The notes: generated from the sequence alone by a model not told the origin. A stretch of 64,000 nt of DNA from Microbacterium phyllosphaerae (GCF_017876435.1 NZ_JAGIOA010000001.1:186001-250000), one strand, 5' to 3'. Counted from the first letter of the stretch, positions 1-8,586 are shown. Translations and numbers: made by a program.

Positions 1-353
1 GCGCGCAGCACGCGGCGCGAGATCGGCACGACGACGCCGGGCAGCTTGGGAGCCCAGAAGCCGCCGGTCCTGATGGCGGCACGCAGGTAGCCGGGCAGCA
101 GCGACGGGGTGATCTCCGACAGCTCGGCGAGGGTGCGGCCGGCGACGCTGAGGTCTTCGGGGCGCATCACGCCGTCGACGAAGCCGACGGTGAACGCGAG
201 TCCGTTCGGGTCCTTGAGCACCTCGGCGAGGCGCTGCGCGGCGGGCTCGACGGGGTGCGTCTCGCTCTCGGTGAGCCAGCGCTGCACGAGGGCGGCGACC
301 TCTTCGGTGCGCGGCGTCGTGTCGGGAGTGGTGGTGTCGGCGACGACAGTCAT
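1..353 (-). CDS. putA: PutA N-terminus, proline dehydrogenase / P5C dehydrogenase (partial)
   Basis: The first ~117 residues of a protein that runs off the left edge of the window. The readable part contains LAEVLKDPNGLAFTVGFVDG, then a stretch of the type MRPEDLSVAGRTLAEL and GGFWAPKLPGVVVPISRRVLR. This is the usual N-terminus of actinobacterial bifunctional proline dehydrogenase / L-glutamate-gamma-semialdehyde dehydrogenase, which oxidises proline to glutamate in two steps at the membrane. The ATG at 353 has a GGAAGG ribosome site about 12 nt upstream. The catalytic domains lie outside the window. A divergent LysR regulator starts 148 bp away and is the obvious candidate controller. Family assignment is by recognition of the N-terminal pattern only. 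Confidence 0.8.
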   Translation of the reverse strand, partial: MTVVADTTTPDTTPRTEEVAALVQRWLTESETHPVEPAAQRLAEVLKDPNGLAFTVGFVDGVMRPEDLSVAGRTLAELSEITPSLLPGYLRAAIRTGGFWAPKLPGVVVPISRRVLR

Positions 354-375
354 CAGGGGGTACCTTCCAGGGGAT

Positions 376-397
376 CGCACACCCGGGTACGTGTGCG
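376..397. promoter_or_regulatory. Inverted repeat in the putA leader
   Basis: CGCACAC, 8 nt, then GTGTGCG: perfect 7-bp arms 23 bp upstream of the putA start codon. Its position in the likely 5' leader fits either a protein-binding site or a small hairpin; function is inferred only. Confidence 0.4.
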
Positions 398-457
398 GCT
401 CGATCATTCTCAGGCGCACGAGTAGGCTACGTCTATCAACCGATCCGCGTGATTTCT

Positions 458-474
458 GTTCAGTCGAGCTGAAC
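458..474. promoter_or_regulatory. Candidate LysR-type box between putA and its regulator
   Basis: GTTCAG-N5-CTGAAC is a perfect dyad that contains the T-N11-A core (T460, A472) typical of LysR-family binding sites. It lies 28 bp upstream of the regulator's ATG in the divergent putA intergenic region, where autoregulating LysR proteins usually bind. A TAGGCT box (423-428) upstream could be the regulator's -10. Confidence 0.5.
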
Positions 475-501
475 GATTCACGGGGTCTGGAAAGGGTGTG
501 G

Positions 502-1455
502 ATGCTCGACGTCAACCGACTGCGAATGTTGGTCGAGCTGTCCCGCCGAGGAACCCTCTCAGCCGTCGCCGACGCCCTCTCCTACAGCAAGGCATCGGTG
601 TCGCAGCAGCTGAGCGCTCTGGAACGGGAGGTGGGCGTCCCGCTGCTGCGCAGGGTCGGCCGCGGCGTGCAGTTCACCCCGCAGGGCAACGTCCTCGTGG
701 CGGAGGCCATCGGCATCCTCGACCAGCTCGAACACGCCGAGGTCGCCGTCGCCGAGTCGCTCACCGAGGTCACCGGCACCGTCCACATCGCCGTGTTCCA
801 GTCGACCGCGCACTCGCTGCTCCCCGGCGCGCTCAACGCGCTGCGCGAGCAGCATCCGGCCCTGCGCGTCGAGGTCACCGAGAGCGACCCCGAGACCGGG
901 CTCGTCGGCGTCTCGAGCCGCGACTTCGATCTGATCCTCGCCGAGCAGTATCCCGGACGCACCCGACCGATCCACGCCGACCTCGACCGGGTGGTGCTCG
1001 TGCACGACTCGATCGCGCTGGCCCGGCGGCCGGGCACGCCGGAGACTGCGGATGCCACAGCTGCCGATGCCGATGCCGATGCCGATGCCGATGCCGATGC
1101 GACAGCGGCGCTGTGGTCGACGAGGGACGAGCCCTGGGTGCTCGAGCCCGCGGGCACGGCGTCACGGGCCTGGGCCGAACAGCTGTGCCGCACCGCCGGC
1201 TTCGAACCCGATGTGCGCTTCGAGGTCGCCGACCTCACCGCCCATGTGCGTCTCATCCGCGCCGGCCTCGCGGTCGGGCTGCTCCCCGAGCTCGTGTGGG
1301 CGGGAGAGCCGCCGACGGTCGCGCTCACCCCGTTGCCCGACGAACCGCGTCGGGAGATCTTCTCGTCGGCGCGGCGCGTGTCAGCCGCGGCGCCGTCGAT
1401 CCGCGCGGTGCGACGAGCGCTGGCATCCGCCGCTTCTCGCAATCTGCTCGACTGA
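502..1455 (+). CDS. LysR family transcriptional regulator (putative proline-utilisation regulator)
   Basis: 317 residues. An N-terminal winged helix-turn-helix (about 1-60, with ADALSYSKASVSQQLSALER) precedes a LysR substrate-binding domain (about 90-310). The frame is open far upstream, but ATG 502 is chosen because LysR proteins begin at MLDVNRLRMLVELSRRGT and a GGAAAGG ribosome site lies just upstream; GTG 496 is a weaker alternative. It is transcribed divergently from putA, so PutR-like control of proline catabolism is likely but unproven. An unusual insert, six GCCGAT hexamers (1063-1098), encodes an Ala-Asp run around residues 188-199, between the two lobes of the effector domain; most family members lack such a run. 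Confidence 0.85.
   Translation: MLDVNRLRMLVELSRRGTLSAVADALSYSKASVSQQLSALEREVGVPLLRRVGRGVQFTPQGNVLVAEAIGILDQLEHAEVAVAESLTEVTGTVHIAVFQSTAHSLLPGALNALREQHPALRVEVTESDPETGLVGVSSRDFDLILAEQYPGRTRPIHADLDRVVLVHDSIALARRPGTPETADATAADADADADADADATAALWSTRDEPWVLEPAGTASRAWAEQLCRTAGFEPDVRFEVADLTAHVRLIRAGLAVGLLPELVWAGEPPTVALTPLPDEPRREIFSSARRVSAAAPSIRAVRRALASAASRNLLD
1063..1098 (+). repeat. (GCCGAT)6 hexanucleotide repeat inside the LysR gene
   Basis: Six perfect tandem copies of GCCGAT, in frame, coding Ala-Asp pairs. Flanking GATGCCACAG and GATGCGACAG look like decayed edges. Length change by slippage would stay in frame. Confidence 0.9.
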
Positions 1456-1519
1456 GCAGTCCAGGGCACGGCGCCGGCTCTCGCGTGGTCGGCGCGCGGG
1501 CTCGTACGATCGGTCGCGC

Positions 1520-2392
1520 CTAGAGCGTCGCCGCGTGGTCGGGGACGAAAGCATGCTCGTCGATCGGCGGACGCGGGGCACCCGACGCCGCGGGGCGGTC
1601 GGGGAAGTGGACCTCTTCGGGGTCGAGCCGGCGGTAGGGGATCTGACTCAGCAGATGGTGGATGGTGTTGAGCCGCGCGGCCTTCTTGTCGTCGCTGTCG
1701 ATCGACCACCAGGGCGCGGCCTCGCGATCGGTGATGTCGAACATCGCATCCTTGGCCTGTGAGTAGTCCTCCCAGCGGGAGATGGAGGCCAGGTCGGTGT
1801 CGGAGAGCTTCCACCGTCGCATCGGATCGTTCAAGCGTGACCGGAACCTCTTCTCCTGTTCGGTGTCGGATACCGAGTACCAGTACTTCAGCAGGATGAT
1901 CCCGTCGTCGACCAGCATCTGCTCGACGACGGGGACCTGCGCGAGGAAGCGGTCGTACTCCTCGTCCGTGCAGTAGCCCATCACCTTCTCGACGCCGGCG
2001 CGGTTGTACCAGGACCGATCCATCAGCACGATCTCGCCCGTGGTGGGAAGCCGCTCGATGTACCGCTGGAAGTACCACTGGCCCCTCTCGCGTTCCGACG
2101 GCTGCGGCAGGGCGACCACCCGGGCGTGACGCGGATTGAGGTACTGCATCACGCGCTTGATCGCACCGCCCTTGCCCGCCGCATCGCGGCCCTCGAAGAT
2201 CACGAGAATCCGCGCATCTGCCGCGATGACCCACTGCTGCATGCTGACGAGCTCGATCTGCAGACGCCTCAGTTCCTTCTCGTACCGCTTCTTGTCGAGC
2301 CGTGTGTGCGTCTTCCTCTTGTCATGGTGCTTGTGCTTCTCGTCATGGGCCTTGGTCTTGGTCTGGGTCTTGGTCTTGGTCTTGCCGGCCAT
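1520..2392 (-). CDS. ppk2: Polyphosphate kinase 2 (PPK2)
   Basis: 290 residues. PPK2 enzymes transfer phosphate between polyphosphate and nucleotides in the cytoplasm. The Walker A motif GRDAAGKGG is at 68-76, followed by the lid-type motif DRSWYNR at 125-131, and conserved ISRWEDYSQAKD and a WW pair towards the C-terminus. Length fits single-domain PPK2. ATG 2392 is preferred over the upstream open frame because GGGAAGGACACG precedes it and the PPK2 core follows at the usual distance. The first 30 residues are unusual: a Lys/Thr alternation (KTKTKTQTKTK) and a His/Lys-rich stretch, encoded partly by AAGACC-type repeats (2349-2386), possibly suited to binding polyanions. It is convergent with the LysR gene and divergent from the nitroreductase gene. 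Confidence 0.93.
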   Translation of the reverse strand: MAGKTKTKTQTKTKAHDEKHKHHDKRKTHTRLDKKRYEKELRRLQIELVSMQQWVIAADARILVIFEGRDAAGKGGAIKRVMQYLNPRHARVVALPQPSERERGQWYFQRYIERLPTTGEIVLMDRSWYNRAGVEKVMGYCTDEEYDRFLAQVPVVEQMLVDDGIILLKYWYSVSDTEQEKRFRSRLNDPMRRWKLSDTDLASISRWEDYSQAKDAMFDITDREAAPWWSIDSDDKKAARLNTIHHLLSQIPYRRLDPEEVHFPDRPAASGAPRPPIDEHAFVPDHAATL

Positions 2393-2667
2393 CGTGTCCT
2401 TCCCGTCCGTGGCGTGGGTGACGGGCGGCCGCCCCACGCCCGATCTCGCGAGACAACCAGACCGGCACAGCCCGCAGAACCCCCTTGCTTTCGGAGGCGG
2501 CAGAGGATTCCCCACCGGACACGCGTGCGAGAGCCCGACATCCGCCCGCGGCACGCGCCCGGGGAAAGTCATACGGCGTCATCGGGAATATGCGTTCACA
2601 TGCATTCGTTGAGACCCTCGTACCCGGACGAAGGAGTCCGATCGACTCCTTTCCGAAAGGCACTTCC

Positions 2668-3255
2668 GTGAGCACTCCCGTGATTGACCGCACCGCCCCC
2701 ACCGAGCACCCCGTCCTCGACGTCCTCGCCGGGCGCTGGAGCCCTCGCGCCTACGACGCCGAGAACACGATCGACGACGCCAAGCTGAACGCCGCCCTCG
2801 AGGCCGCGCGCTGGTCGCCGTCGGCATACAACCTGCAGCCGTGGCGCTTCATCGTCGCTCGCCGTGGCACCGCGCTGTTCGACCAGGTCGTCGAGTCGCT
2901 CGTCGAGTTCAACCAGCTCTGGGCCTCGAAGGCCTCGGCCCTCATCGTCGCGATCGCCGAGACCGAGTCCGAAGAGGGCAAGGCCATCAGCCACGCGGTC
3001 TACGACCTCGGCCAGGCCGTCGCCCACTTCTCGGTGCAGGCGCACCACGAGGGTCTCCTCGTGCACCAGATGAGCGGCTTCGACCCTGAAGTCGTCCGCG
3101 AGTTCGCCGACCTGTCGCCGCGTTTCTCGGCCATCACCGTGATCGCCGTCGGCGAGTACGGCGACGCCGCCGGTCTTCCCGAGGGTCTCCAGCAGGGCGA
3201 GACCGCACCGCGCGTGCGTCGCCCGATCGACGAGACGGTCATCCTCAGCGCCTGA
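2668..3255 (+). CDS. Nitroreductase family protein
   Basis: 195 residues, the length of a compact FMN-dependent nitroreductase. The N-terminal RWSPRAYD and WSPSAYNLQPWRFI segments match the FMN phosphate-binding part of the fold, and the C-terminal half has AVAHFSVQAHHEGLLVHQMSGF. Such enzymes reduce nitro or quinone groups with NAD(P)H; the substrate here cannot be told. The start is GTG 2668, with GAAAGG seven bases upstream; an open frame further upstream has no comparable ribosome site. Transcribed alone and followed by a strong hairpin. The 275-bp region between it and the divergent ppk2 holds no gene I can support. Confidence 0.85.
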   Translation: MSTPVIDRTAPTEHPVLDVLAGRWSPRAYDAENTIDDAKLNAALEAARWSPSAYNLQPWRFIVARRGTALFDQVVESLVEFNQLWASKASALIVAIAETESEEGKAISHAVYDLGQAVAHFSVQAHHEGLLVHQMSGFDPEVVREFADLSPRFSAITVIAVGEYGDAAGLPEGLQQGETAPRVRRPIDETVILSA

Positions 3256-3271
3256 CACCCAGCCGCACCGC

Positions 3272-3309
3272 CGAAGGGCGCCACCCGATATACCGGGTGG
3301 CGCCCTTCG
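3272..3309 (+). terminator. Terminator hairpin after the nitroreductase gene
   Basis: A 16-bp perfect stem (CGAAGGGCGCCACCCG and its complement) with loop ATATAC, 16 bp after the stop codon. No U-tract, as is common in actinobacteria. Confidence 0.85.
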
Positions 3310-3328
3310 TGCGTGGGCCGCCCAGACC

Positions 3329-3334
3329 TAGACT
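3329..3334 (+). promoter_or_regulatory. -10 box TAGACT of a leaderless transcript (APC permease)
   Basis: TAGACT, then exactly 7 nt, then ATG 3342. The spacing puts the transcription start at or next to the start codon, and no ribosome site precedes the ATG. Confidence 0.65.
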
Positions 3335-3341
3335 CGTCCGC

Positions 3342-4853
3342 ATGGCGATTCAGCGAAGGATCAAATCGGTCGAGCAGTCGATGGCCGAGACGCACGACGA
3401 GAAACGCTCGCTGAAGCGCTCGCTCGGCGTCTGGGACCTGGCGGTCATGGGCGTCGCGGTGGCCGTCGGCGCGGGCATCTTCTCGGTCGGCGCCGAGGCG
3501 TCGGCGCGGCACGCCGGCCCCGCGGTGATCATCTCGTTCATCATCGCCGCGGCCGTGTGCGGCCTCGCGATCCTCTGCTACGCCGAGTTCGCCTCATCCA
3601 TCCCCGTCGCCGGCTCCGCATACACGTTCACCTACTCGACGCTGGGCGAATTCCTCGCGTGGATCATCGGCTGGGACCTCATCCTCGAGATGCTCATGGC
3701 CTCGGCGGTGATCGCGAAGTACTGGGGCGTCTACCTCGGCGACGCCGTCTCGCTGTTCGATCTCGAGATCCCGATGACCCTGCAGCTCGGCCCGCTGTCG
3801 TTCGACTGGGGCCCCGTCGTCATCGTCGCGATCTTCACGGTGCTGCTCGCCCTCGGCACCCAGCTGTCGAGCCGGGTGAACAGCGTGTTCACGGTGATCA
3901 AGGTCGCGATCGTGCTGTTCGTCATCGTCGTCGGGTTCTTCTTCATCAACGGCGCCAACTACACCCCGTTCGTGCCTCCCGCGCAGTCGGGTGCCGCCTC
4001 CGAGAGCGCGTGGACGCAGTCGCTCTTCTCGTTCATGACCGGCTCCGACCCGACGATGTACGGCGTCTTCGGCATCCTCAGCGGTGCGGCGCTGGTGTTC
4101 TTCGCGTTCATCGGCTTCGACGTCGTCGCGACCAGCGCCGAGGAGACCAAGGATCCCAAGCGCACGGTGCCCCGCGGCATCATCCTCGGCCTGATCATCG
4201 TCACCGTGCTCTACGTGATGGTCGCGATCGTCATCACCGGCATGGTGTCGTACACCGAGCTGGCGAAGCTCGACGAGCCGTCGCTCGCGAGCGCGTTCGA
4301 GCTGGTCGGCGCCACCTGGGCCGCTCAGGTCATCGCGATCGGCAGCCTGGTCGGACTCACCACCGTCGTGATGGTGCTGCTCATGGGCCTCGCCCGCGTC
4401 GTGTTCGCGATGAGCCGCGACGGCCTGCTCCCCCGCTCGCTCAGCGTCACCGACGCCAAGCGGGGAACACCGATCCGCATCCAGCTGATCGTCGGCGTGA
4501 TCATCGCGATCATCGCGGGCTTCACCGACGTGCAGGTGCTCGGCGACATGATCAACATCGGCACCCTGTCGGCGTTCGTGCTCGTGAGCATCGGCGTGCC
4601 GATCCTGCGCAAGAGCCGCCCGGACCTCGAGCGCCCGTTCACGGTGCCGCTGTCGCCGTGGCTGCCCTGGATCTCGGCGATCGCCTGCTTCTGGCTGATG
4701 CTCAACCTCAGCACCGAGACCTGGCTGCGCTTCGCGATCTGGCTGGCGCTCGGCCTGATCATCTACTTCGCGTACTCGCGGCGACACTCGATCATCGGCC
4801 GCGAACTCGAAGCCGATGCGCTGAAGGGAATCCGCAGACCGACAGCAGGTTGA
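3342..4853 (+). CDS. APC family amino acid permease
   Basis: 503 residues with about 12 hydrophobic segments. The GVWDLAVMGVAVAVGAGIFS segment near residue 30 is the conserved TM1 of the cationic-amino-acid-transporter branch of the APC superfamily. FFAFIGFDVVATSAEETKDP, near residue 265, is the signature of the same branch, with the conserved Glu-Glu after the TM6 helix. It probably imports an amino acid by proton or cation coupling at the cell membrane; substrate not determined. ATG 3342 is supported by a TAGACT box 7 nt upstream (leaderless). An alternative ATG 39 bp downstream is unlikely. The gene ends head-to-head with clpB at a 46-bp palindrome. Confidence 0.9.
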   Translation: MAIQRRIKSVEQSMAETHDEKRSLKRSLGVWDLAVMGVAVAVGAGIFSVGAEASARHAGPAVIISFIIAAAVCGLAILCYAEFASSIPVAGSAYTFTYSTLGEFLAWIIGWDLILEMLMASAVIAKYWGVYLGDAVSLFDLEIPMTLQLGPLSFDWGPVVIVAIFTVLLALGTQLSSRVNSVFTVIKVAIVLFVIVVGFFFINGANYTPFVPPAQSGAASESAWTQSLFSFMTGSDPTMYGVFGILSGAALVFFAFIGFDVVATSAEETKDPKRTVPRGIILGLIIVTVLYVMVAIVITGMVSYTELAKLDEPSLASAFELVGATWAAQVIAIGSLVGLTTVVMVLLMGLARVVFAMSRDGLLPRSLSVTDAKRGTPIRIQLIVGVIIAIIAGFTDVQVLGDMINIGTLSAFVLVSIGVPILRKSRPDLERPFTVPLSPWLPWISAIACFWLMLNLSTETWLRFAIWLALGLIIYFAYSRRHSIIGRELEADALKGIRRPTAG

Positions 4854-4863
4854 TGCGATCCGG

Positions 4864-4909
4864 ACACGGAAGAGGGGCGGATGCCGCGGCATCCGCCCCT
4901 CTTCCGTGT
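4864..4909. terminator. 46-bp perfect palindrome, bidirectional terminator
   Basis: The left arm starts ACACGGAAGAGGGGCGG and the right arm is its exact complement, centred between 4886 and 4887 with no spacer. It lies between the convergent 3' ends of the permease (4853) and clpB (4936), so it should end transcription from both sides. Each arm contains one copy of the genome-typical heptamer (GGATGCC 4879-4885, GGCATCC 4888-4894). Confidence 0.9.
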
Positions 4910-4935
4910 GTCTGCAGTCGCCCGCTCGCCGCGCT

Positions 4936-7155
4936 CTAGTCGTCGAGGAGCTCGGCCTCGATCACGTCGTCGTCGTCCGGCCCGGTTCCTGTGTCGGGCT
5001 CCGGGGCGGTCGACGTCAGAACGAGACCCGTGCCGTCGGCCGCCACATCGACCCGCACCGTGTCGCCGTCGTGCACCCCACCCGAGAGCAGTGCCGTCGC
5101 CAGCTTGTTCTGCACCTCGGTCTGGATGAGACGCCGCAGCGGACGGGCGCCGAACATCGGGTCGTATCCGCGCTCGGCGAGCCACGCCCGAGCATCGGGA
5201 GTGACCGCGAGAGTGAGCCGGCGGTCGCGCAGCCGGTCGTGCAGCTGATCGATCGACAGCTCGACGATCTGGGCCAGGTCGTCTTGGCTGAGCGCCGAGA
5301 ACATCACGATGTCGTCGAGACGGTTGAGGAACTCGGGCCGGAACGCCTGGTGCACGAGAGCCATCACCTGCTCGCGCTTCTCATCGGGCGACAGCGTCGG
5401 GTCGATGAGGATCGGTGAACCGAGGTTCGAGGTCAGGATCAGGATCACGTTCGTGAAATCGACCGTTCGCCCCTGCCCGTCGGTCAGACGACCGTCGTCG
5501 AGCACCTGCAGCAGCACGTCGAACACCTCGGGGTGCGCCTTCTCGACCTCGTCGAGCAGCACGACGCTGTACGGACGCCGCCGCACGGCCTCGGTCAGCT
5601 GGCCGCCCTGCTCGTAGCCGACGTACCCGGGAGGGGCGCCGACGAGCCGGGAGACCGAGTGCTTCTCGCCGTACTCCGACATGTCGATGCGCACCATGGC
5701 GCGCTCGTCGTCGAAGAGGAAGTCGGCGAGGGCCTTCGCGAGCTCGGTCTTTCCGACACCCGTCGGGCCGAGGAAGAGGAACGAGCCGGTGGGGCGACCC
5801 GGGTCGCTGATGCCGGCCCGCGAGCGCCGCACGGCATCGGACACGGCCTTCACCGCATCCTTCTGCCCGATGAGGCGCTTGCCGAGCTCGGATTCGAGGT
5901 GCAGCAGCCGCTCGCTCTCACCCTGCAGCAGCCGACCGACGGGGATGCCGGTCCACGCCGCGATCACGGCGGCGATGTCCTCGTCGGTGACCTGCTCGTT
6001 GACCATGCGGCCCTCGCTCGAGACGGCCGCTTCGGCCTGCTCGGCCTCGGCGATCTCGCGCTCGAGGCGCTTGATGGTCTCGTACTCGAGCTTCGAGGCA
6101 CGCGTGTAGTCGGCCTCGCGCATGGCGAGATCGCGCTGCGTGACCGCGTCGTCGAGCTTCTTCTTCAGGTCGCCGACGCGGTTCAGACCCTGGCGCTCGC
6201 GCGCCCAGCGGGCCTCGAGGTCGGCGAGCTGCGCCTCCATCCCCACGAGCTGCTCCCGCAGGGCCGCGAGACGCTCTTTCGAGGCGGCGTCCTTCTCGCG
6301 CTTGAGGGCGAGCTCTTCGAGCTTCATGCGGTCGACCTGGCGCTTGAGCTGGTCGATCTCGACGGGAGACGAGTCGATCTCCATCTTGAGCCGCGACATC
6401 GACTCGTCGATCAGGTCGATCGCCTTGTCGGGGAGCTGCCGGGCGGGGAGGTAACGGTTCGACAGAGCCGCGGCGGCGACCAGGGCGCTGTCGGAGATCG
6501 TCACCCCGTGGTGCGCCTCATACCGGCCCTTGAGTCCACGGAGGATCGCGATGGTGTCCTCGACCGTGGGTTCACCGACGTAGACCTGCTGGAAGCGGCG
6601 CTCGAGCGCGGCATCCTTCTCGATGAACTCGCGGTACTCGTTGAGCGTCGTCGCGCCGATCAGGCGCAGTTCGCCACGGGCGAGCATCGGCTTGAGCATG
6701 TTCGACGCGGCCACCGAGCCTTCGCCGCCGCCCGCTCCCATGAGCACGTGCAGCTCGTCGATGAACGTGATGATCTGCCCATCGGACTCGGTGATCTCTT
6801 TGAGGACGCTCTTCAGCCGCTCCTCGAACTGCCCGCGATACATCGCACCGGCCACGAGAGCCGAGATGTCGAGTGACACCAGCTCTTTGTCCTTGAGGGA
6901 TTCGGCGACGTCACCCGCGACGATGCGCTGCGCGAGCCCCTCGACGACGGCGGTCTTGCCGACGCCGGGCTCACCGATCAGCACCGGGTTGTTCTTGGTG
7001 CGGCGGGTGAGCACCTGGCTGACGCGCCGGATCTCGCTGTCTCGACCGATCACGGGGTCGAGCTTGCCCTGACGGGCGCGGTCGGTGAGGTTGATCCCGA
7101 ACTGCTCGAGGGCGGACTGCTGGTCGTCGTTCTGGGTGCTCTGTGGGCTGGGCAT
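4936..7155 (-). CDS. clpB: ClpB-type disaggregase lacking the N-terminal domain
   Basis: 739 residues, versus about 860 for typical ClpB; the missing part is the ~140-residue N-domain. AAA-1 has GEPGVGKT near residue 64 and FIDELH near 133. A long charged coiled coil (about 265-395) is the ClpB middle domain that contacts DnaK. AAA-2 has GPTGVGKTE near 470 and a [14 protein letters not shown] stretch. The protein should thread aggregated proteins together with the DnaK system in the cytoplasm. Start ATG 7155 is firm: AGGAGGAACAC precedes it, and a HAIR operator lies 42 bp upstream, so the short form is genuine and not an internal start call. The acidic tail [13 protein letters not shown] resembles the DnaK tail in this window. 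Confidence 0.93.
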   Translation of the reverse strand: MPSPQSTQNDDQQSALEQFGINLTDRARQGKLDPVIGRDSEIRRVSQVLTRRTKNNPVLIGEPGVGKTAVVEGLAQRIVAGDVAESLKDKELVSLDISALVAGAMYRGQFEERLKSVLKEITESDGQIITFIDELHVLMGAGGGEGSVAASNMLKPMLARGELRLIGATTLNEYREFIEKDAALERRFQQVYVGEPTVEDTIAILRGLKGRYEAHHGVTISDSALVAAAALSNRYLPARQLPDKAIDLIDESMSRLKMEIDSSPVEIDQLKRQVDRMKLEELALKREKDAASKERLAALREQLVGMEAQLADLEARWARERQGLNRVGDLKKKLDDAVTQRDLAMREADYTRASKLEYETIKRLEREIAEAEQAEAAVSSEGRMVNEQVTDEDIAAVIAAWTGIPVGRLLQGESERLLHLESELGKRLIGQKDAVKAVSDAVRRSRAGISDPGRPTGSFLFLGPTGVGKTELAKALADFLFDDERAMVRIDMSEYGEKHSVSRLVGAPPGYVGYEQGGQLTEAVRRRPYSVVLLDEVEKAHPEVFDVLLQVLDDGRLTDGQGRTVDFTNVILILTSNLGSPILIDPTLSPDEKREQVMALVHQAFRPEFLNRLDDIVMFSALSQDDLAQIVELSIDQLHDRLRDRRLTLAVTPDARAWLAERGYDPMFGARPLRRLIQTEVQNKLATALLSGGVHDGDTVRVDVAADGTGLVLTSTAPEPDTGTGPDDDDVIEAELLDD

Positions 7156-7196
7156 GTGTTCCTCCTGAGGAGACTCCTTATGGTCGGCGTCCGAAA

Positions 7197-7217
7197 GTTG
7201 AGTGGACTTGACTCAAG
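7197..7217. promoter_or_regulatory. HAIR operator (HspR site) upstream of clpB
   Basis: GTTGAGT-N7-ACTCAAG on the plus strand, 13 of 14 positions equal to the HspR-associated inverted repeat consensus CTTGAGT-N7-ACTCAAG. It is 42 bp upstream of the clpB start codon and directly abuts the coaBC stop codon (7219-7221). HspR is encoded at 37698-38129. Confidence 0.92.
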
Positions 7218-7218
7218 T

Positions 7219-8433
7219 TTAGCGCATTCTGCGCACAGCATCCAGGATCGCTCCTGCCACCTCGCGTTTCGAGCCTGACGCGGATGCCACGACAGCACCA
7301 CCCCCTCCGACGATCTCGACCGCGTTGTCCCTCTTCTCGAAACCGTGCTCGGCGTTCGCGAGGTTGACGGCGAGCAGGTCGACGCCCTTGCGCTCGCGCT
7401 TGCGGCGAGCGCGATCCAGCCGCTCGTCCGCGTCCTCGGAGGTCTCGGCAGCGAACGCGACGATCGTCTGCCCCTCCGGCGCATGACCGTCGGCACGGAG
7501 AGCCGCCAGCGCTCCGACGACGTCCTCGTTCTCGACGAGCTCGAGGTGCGTCAGCAGGCCCTGCTCCTTCGTGAGCTTCTGATCCGACACGGATGCGGGT
7601 CGATAGTCGGCGACCGCGGCCGCCATGATCACGAGGTCAGCGCTCGCGGAGGCATCCTTCATCGCTGTCGAGAGCTCGGCGGCGGTTCCCACAGACACGA
7701 CGCGGACCGACGGATGCCGTGCCTCGGCGAGCACGTCGGCCGAGACATTCGCGGCGACGACCGTCACGTCGGCTCCGCGGGCGGCGGCCTCCGCCGCGAG
7801 CGCGATGCCCTGCCGGCCGCTGGAGCGGTTTCCGAGGAATCGCACGGGATCGATGGGCTCGCGGGTGCCGCCGGCCGAGATCGCGACGCGCAGTCCGGCG
7901 AGGTCACGCGGTGCGAGCAGGGCGAGGGCGGCCTCGACGATGACCTCGGGCTCCGACATACGACCCGGCCCGCTGTCTCCTCCGGCGAGCTCACCGTCAG
8001 CCGGGCCGACCAGGTGCACCCCGCGTGACGCGAGGGTCGCGATGTTCGCCTGGGTCGCCGCATTGCGCCACATCTCGGCGTGCATGGCGGGCGCGAGGAC
8101 GACAGGAGCCTCGGTGGCGAGCAGCGTGGTGCCGAGCAGGTCGTCGGCGATGCCCGCGGTGATCTTCGCGATCGTGTTGGCGGTGGCCGGAGCCACGATC
8201 ACCAGGTCGGCGTTCTGACCGAGAGCCACGTGCCGCACGCGGGCGACGTCGTCGTGCACGCTGGTCGTGACCGGATGCCGACTGAGCGCCTCCCACGTCG
8301 GTGTGCCGACGAAGCGCAGTGCGTCCTCCGTCGGCACCACGGTCACCTCATGACCCGCCTTGGTCAGCAGACGCACCAGGTGCACTGTCTTGTATGCGGC
8401 GATGCCACCTGTAACCCCGACGACGATGTTCAC
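7219..8433 (-). CDS. coaBC: Bifunctional phosphopantothenoylcysteine decarboxylase / phosphopantothenate-cysteine ligase
   Basis: 404 residues, normal for CoaBC, which makes 4'-phosphopantetheine for coenzyme A. The N-terminal flavoprotein half begins VVGVTGGIAAYKTVHLVRLL and has ADLVIVAPATANTIAKI and PAMHAEMW near 115. The C-terminal CoaB half has ISAGGTREPIDPVRFLGNRS near 185 and the ADYRP motif near 265. At the clamp loop the sequence reads GELAGGDSGPGRM: the Cys and the Asn (PxMNxxMW) of the E. coli enzyme are Gly and His here. I believe this is common in actinobacteria, but I cannot check it. GTG 8433 is chosen; CAGAAT six bases upstream suggests a leaderless start. ATG 8454 would add seven residues. 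Confidence 0.93.
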   Translation of the reverse strand: MNIVVGVTGGIAAYKTVHLVRLLTKAGHEVTVVPTEDALRFVGTPTWEALSRHPVTTSVHDDVARVRHVALGQNADLVIVAPATANTIAKITAGIADDLLGTTLLATEAPVVLAPAMHAEMWRNAATQANIATLASRGVHLVGPADGELAGGDSGPGRMSEPEVIVEAALALLAPRDLAGLRVAISAGGTREPIDPVRFLGNRSSGRQGIALAAEAAARGADVTVVAANVSADVLAEARHPSVRVVSVGTAAELSTAMKDASASADLVIMAAAVADYRPASVSDQKLTKEQGLLTHLELVENEDVVGALAALRADGHAPEGQTIVAFAAETSEDADERLDRARRKRERKGVDLLAVNLANAEHGFEKRDNAVEIVGGGGAVVASASGSKREVAGAILDAVRRMR

Positions 8434-8586
8434 GGTTCGATTCTGCCGCAGCATCCACCCCACCGGGGCTGAGCCGGGGATGCCGCGCGAACCCCGAAGC
8501 CGGGACCCCGGCCCTGCACGCCGCTCGACGCCGGCCCTGCACGCCGCCAGACGCCCGCCGCACCATCCCGGCCTACACCGCCGACC

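Noticed and set aside
4936..7155. ClpB being truncated by a frameshift or mis-called start
   Set aside because: A perfect ribosome site, the HAIR operator and the coaBC stop codon leave only about 60 bp upstream, so there is no room for a hidden N-domain.
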